From: Rickettsiales bacterium
Lineage (GTDB): Bacteria > Pseudomonadota > Alphaproteobacteria > Rickettsiales > JALZUV01
Direction of reading: 5' to 3'
Length of the DNA: 52,254 nt
Assembly (NCBI GenBank): GCA_029252805.1
Contig: JAQXAR010000032.1
Span: 1 to 52,254 of the forward strand
Under the pieces are notes generated by a model. It made no database searches. It had not been told where the DNA came from and saw only the letters and a list, made by a program, of their open reading frames with translations. The position numbers were made by a program, and so were the translations under genes. Positions 51,359-52,254 of this stretch are shown one piece after another; within the stretch, counting starts at the first letter, position 1, and every line of letters starts with the position of its first letter.

Positions 51359-51387
51359 ATTATAGCATTTTTTCCACTCGTTTGAAA
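51359..51387 (-). promoter_or_regulatory. promoter of the 267-aa protein gene
   Basis: On the minus strand TTTCAA (51387-51382) and a perfect TATAAT (51364-51359) are 17 bp apart, about 38 bp before the start codon, followed by an AGGAGG ribosome site. Confidence 0.6.
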
Positions 51388-51415
51388 GCGCCTCAAAAAT
51401 TTGTTACAAAACTCT

Positions 51416-51904
51416 ATGACCTTCCGCATCATCACCCGCGCTGAGTTTCCGAAAGTGCAATACATGTTAGAGCACATTATTGCGGCAGAGGAATTCCTCA
51501 CCCTGCCTTGGGATGCGCATAAAAGTGAAATGGAAGATTACCTATTTGGTGATTCCACTTACGAAGTTTGGGCGCTGGAAGAAGAGGGTGAAATTTTGGG
51601 CTGTTATCATCAACGGCCAAATCAAAAAGGCTTGGGAGATCATATCGCCAATGGCGGGTATGTTGTCTCACCAGATGTGCGCGGCAAAGGCGTGGGACGG
51701 CATTTGGGCGAACATTCTATCGCACGCGCCAAAGAACAAGGCTACCACGGCATTCAGTTTAATTTTGTGGTCAGCACCAACATGATTGCGATCAAACTTT
51801 GGCAGTCTCTCGGCTTTGAAATTATCGGTACCATTCATAAAGCCTATCACCGACAGCAGGTGGAATATGTGGATGCTCATATTATGTTTAAATCGCTATT
51901 GTAA
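51416..51904 (+). CDS. GNAT family N-acetyltransferase
   Basis: A 162-aa acyltransferase of the Gcn5-related fold. The acetyl-CoA binding segment is VSPDVRGKGVGRHLGEHSIARAK (V, then RGKGVG as the Q/RxxGxG/A motif), preceded by the beta strand GGYVV and followed by FNFVVSTNMIAIKLWQSLGFE with its typical N-x-x-A-x-x-L-W-x-x-x-G-F pattern. The substrate is unknown. I start at the ATG at 51416; a further ATG upstream adds five residues. No ribosome site is seen. Confidence 0.85.
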   Translation: MTFRIITRAEFPKVQYMLEHIIAAEEFLTLPWDAHKSEMEDYLFGDSTYEVWALEEEGEILGCYHQRPNQKGLGDHIANGGYVVSPDVRGKGVGRHLGEHSIARAKEQGYHGIQFNFVVSTNMIAIKLWQSLGFEIIGTIHKAYHRQQVEYVDAHIMFKSLL

Positions 51905-51916
51905 TCATTCTGTAAC

Positions 51917-51945
51917 ATGACTTTTTCACCGCTTGCGGCTATAAT
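51917..51945 (+). promoter_or_regulatory. orphan promoter-like signal near right IS
   Basis: ATGACT (51917-51922) and a perfect TATAAT (51940-51945) are 17 bp apart in a 237-bp stretch without a gene that ends at the IS. Nothing downstream on the plus strand is clearly coding. It may belong to a small RNA or to a gene cut off by the IS insertion. Confidence 0.3.
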
Positions 51946-52141
51946 CCTCTCAATTATCTTGGTCTTTTATTCTTCATAAACCCGATTTTTAGCTGCAACT
52001 ATGTAGCTCTCCTAAATATATTCGCCGTAAAGCGCGTATTGGAAAAATTATGAAGATGGTCACACTGCACTAGGTACCAAATCCTAACTTTTATCTCATT
52101 TTAATGTGATGGAAGCAGTTCTTTTTATTTTTATTATTTTT

Positions 52142-52156
52142 GGGGCTGACACCTAA
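52142..52156. repeat. terminal inverted repeat of right IS copy
   Basis: GGGGCTGACACCTAA is the exact reverse complement of 101-115. It overlaps the transposase stop codon, and the outer GGGG end marks the junction with host DNA at 52141. Confidence 0.75.
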
Positions 52157-52254
52157 TAATATTCTTTGAGCAACTTTTTCAGGTCTGCCAGTAAGTCACT
52201 TGGTGTGCCCATATTAAACCTCCACTCACATTCTTTCAAGAACAGATTAAAATG
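52153..52254 (-). CDS. IS1595/ISXO2-type transposase, 3' fragment
   Basis: The last 33 codons plus a TAG stop of a transposase entering from the right. The segment HFNLFLKECEWRFN matches the C-terminal block of ISXO2/IS1595-type DDE transposases, which end with an ECE-x-RFN motif; a short tail (SDLLADLKKLLKEYY) follows. The stop lies in the 15-bp terminal repeat. Together with the 5' fragment at the left edge it shows two copies of one IS type in the same orientation. Confidence 0.75.
   Translation of the reverse strand, partial: HFNLFLKECEWRFNMGTPSDLLADLKKLLKEYY

Noticed and set aside
51917-51979. 20-residue hydrophobic peptide frame
   Set aside because: It overlaps a better explained -35/-10 signal and has no ribosome site.
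1-52254. Composite transposon carrying the whole window
   Set aside because: Both edges have the same IS, but the cargo is mostly housekeeping genes in normal alphaproteobacterial order; a plain chromosomal segment is simpler.
1-52254. tRNA, rRNA or CRISPR arrays
   Set aside because: No T-loop/acceptor pattern, rRNA-like segment or regularly spaced repeat was found on reading; an automated scan was not possible.

Overview
The window looks like a chromosomal segment of a free-living, motile alphaproteobacterium of middling GC. The grounds are gene content and order: metX-metW facing chorismate mutase-hisC-tyrA, an alphaproteobacterial AddB, ftsX-ydcF-plsC, rph-rdgB divergent from grpE, a CheZ with a hybrid CheA, and both MEP-pathway Fe-S enzymes (IspG, IspH). 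I cannot name the genus; a Micavibrio- or Rhodospirillales-like lineage is a guess. Both edges cut through a copy of the same kind of IS1595/ISXO2-type insertion sequence. The left edge holds the transposase start and the right edge a transposase end, each with the same 15-bp terminal repeat and in the same orientation. The segment is therefore bounded by IS copies, probably assembly break points.

Layout. 0.1-4.7 kb: pyrE, panC, zapE, ispH, mutY. 4.7-9.4 kb: metW-metX divergent from chorismate mutase-hisC-tyrA. 9.4-14.3 kb: an M48 protease, a small membrane protein, a nitronate monooxygenase-like enzyme, a palindromic repeat, then a short RodZ-like gene-ispG-lolA. 14.3-17.1 kb: a cold-shock gene, an OmpA/BON protein with a helix-hairpin-helix partner, and a phage-repressor-like regulator with palindromic candidate operators. 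17.1-21.2 kb: addB and an M20 peptidase. 21.3-28.4 kb: an accessory-looking block with a RepA-like AAA ATPase and a four-gene operon of unrecognised proteins. 28.4-32.4 kb: redoxin, DsbD/ScsB, rdgB, rph. 32.4-37.1 kb: grpE, ftsX, ydcF, plsC and a GT-C-like membrane protein. 37.1-40.2 kb: putA with a 25-residue lipoprotein gene behind it. 40.2-46.3 kb: chemotaxis genes cheR, cheB, cheW, cheA, cheY, cheZ. 46.3-50.5 kb: sulfur assimilation (cysI, siroheme dehydrogenase, cysH, a small membrane protein, cysD). 50.5-51.9 kb: an orphan gene and a GNAT acetyltransferase.

How genes work together. CysD (with a CysN not seen here) makes APS, CysH of the Fe-S APS-reductase type makes sulfite, CysI makes sulfide, and the siroheme dehydrogenase supplies the CysI cofactor. 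MetX/MetW supply the acylated homoserine that takes up the sulfide. CheR/CheB/CheW/CheA/CheY/CheZ form a nearly complete signalling set, though CheB lacks a receiver domain and CheA carries one.

The best candidate for an undescribed system is the 23.1-28.4 kb operon. Its first three proteins look like diverged paralogues: each has a WA motif near the N-terminus, four hydrophobic segments in similar order and a Lys/Ala/Pro-rich tail. The fourth is larger, with about six hydrophobic segments and a coiled coil. The genes are 4 nt apart or overlap, the candidate promoter contains a run of nine C, and an AAA_25 ATPase lies just upstream.
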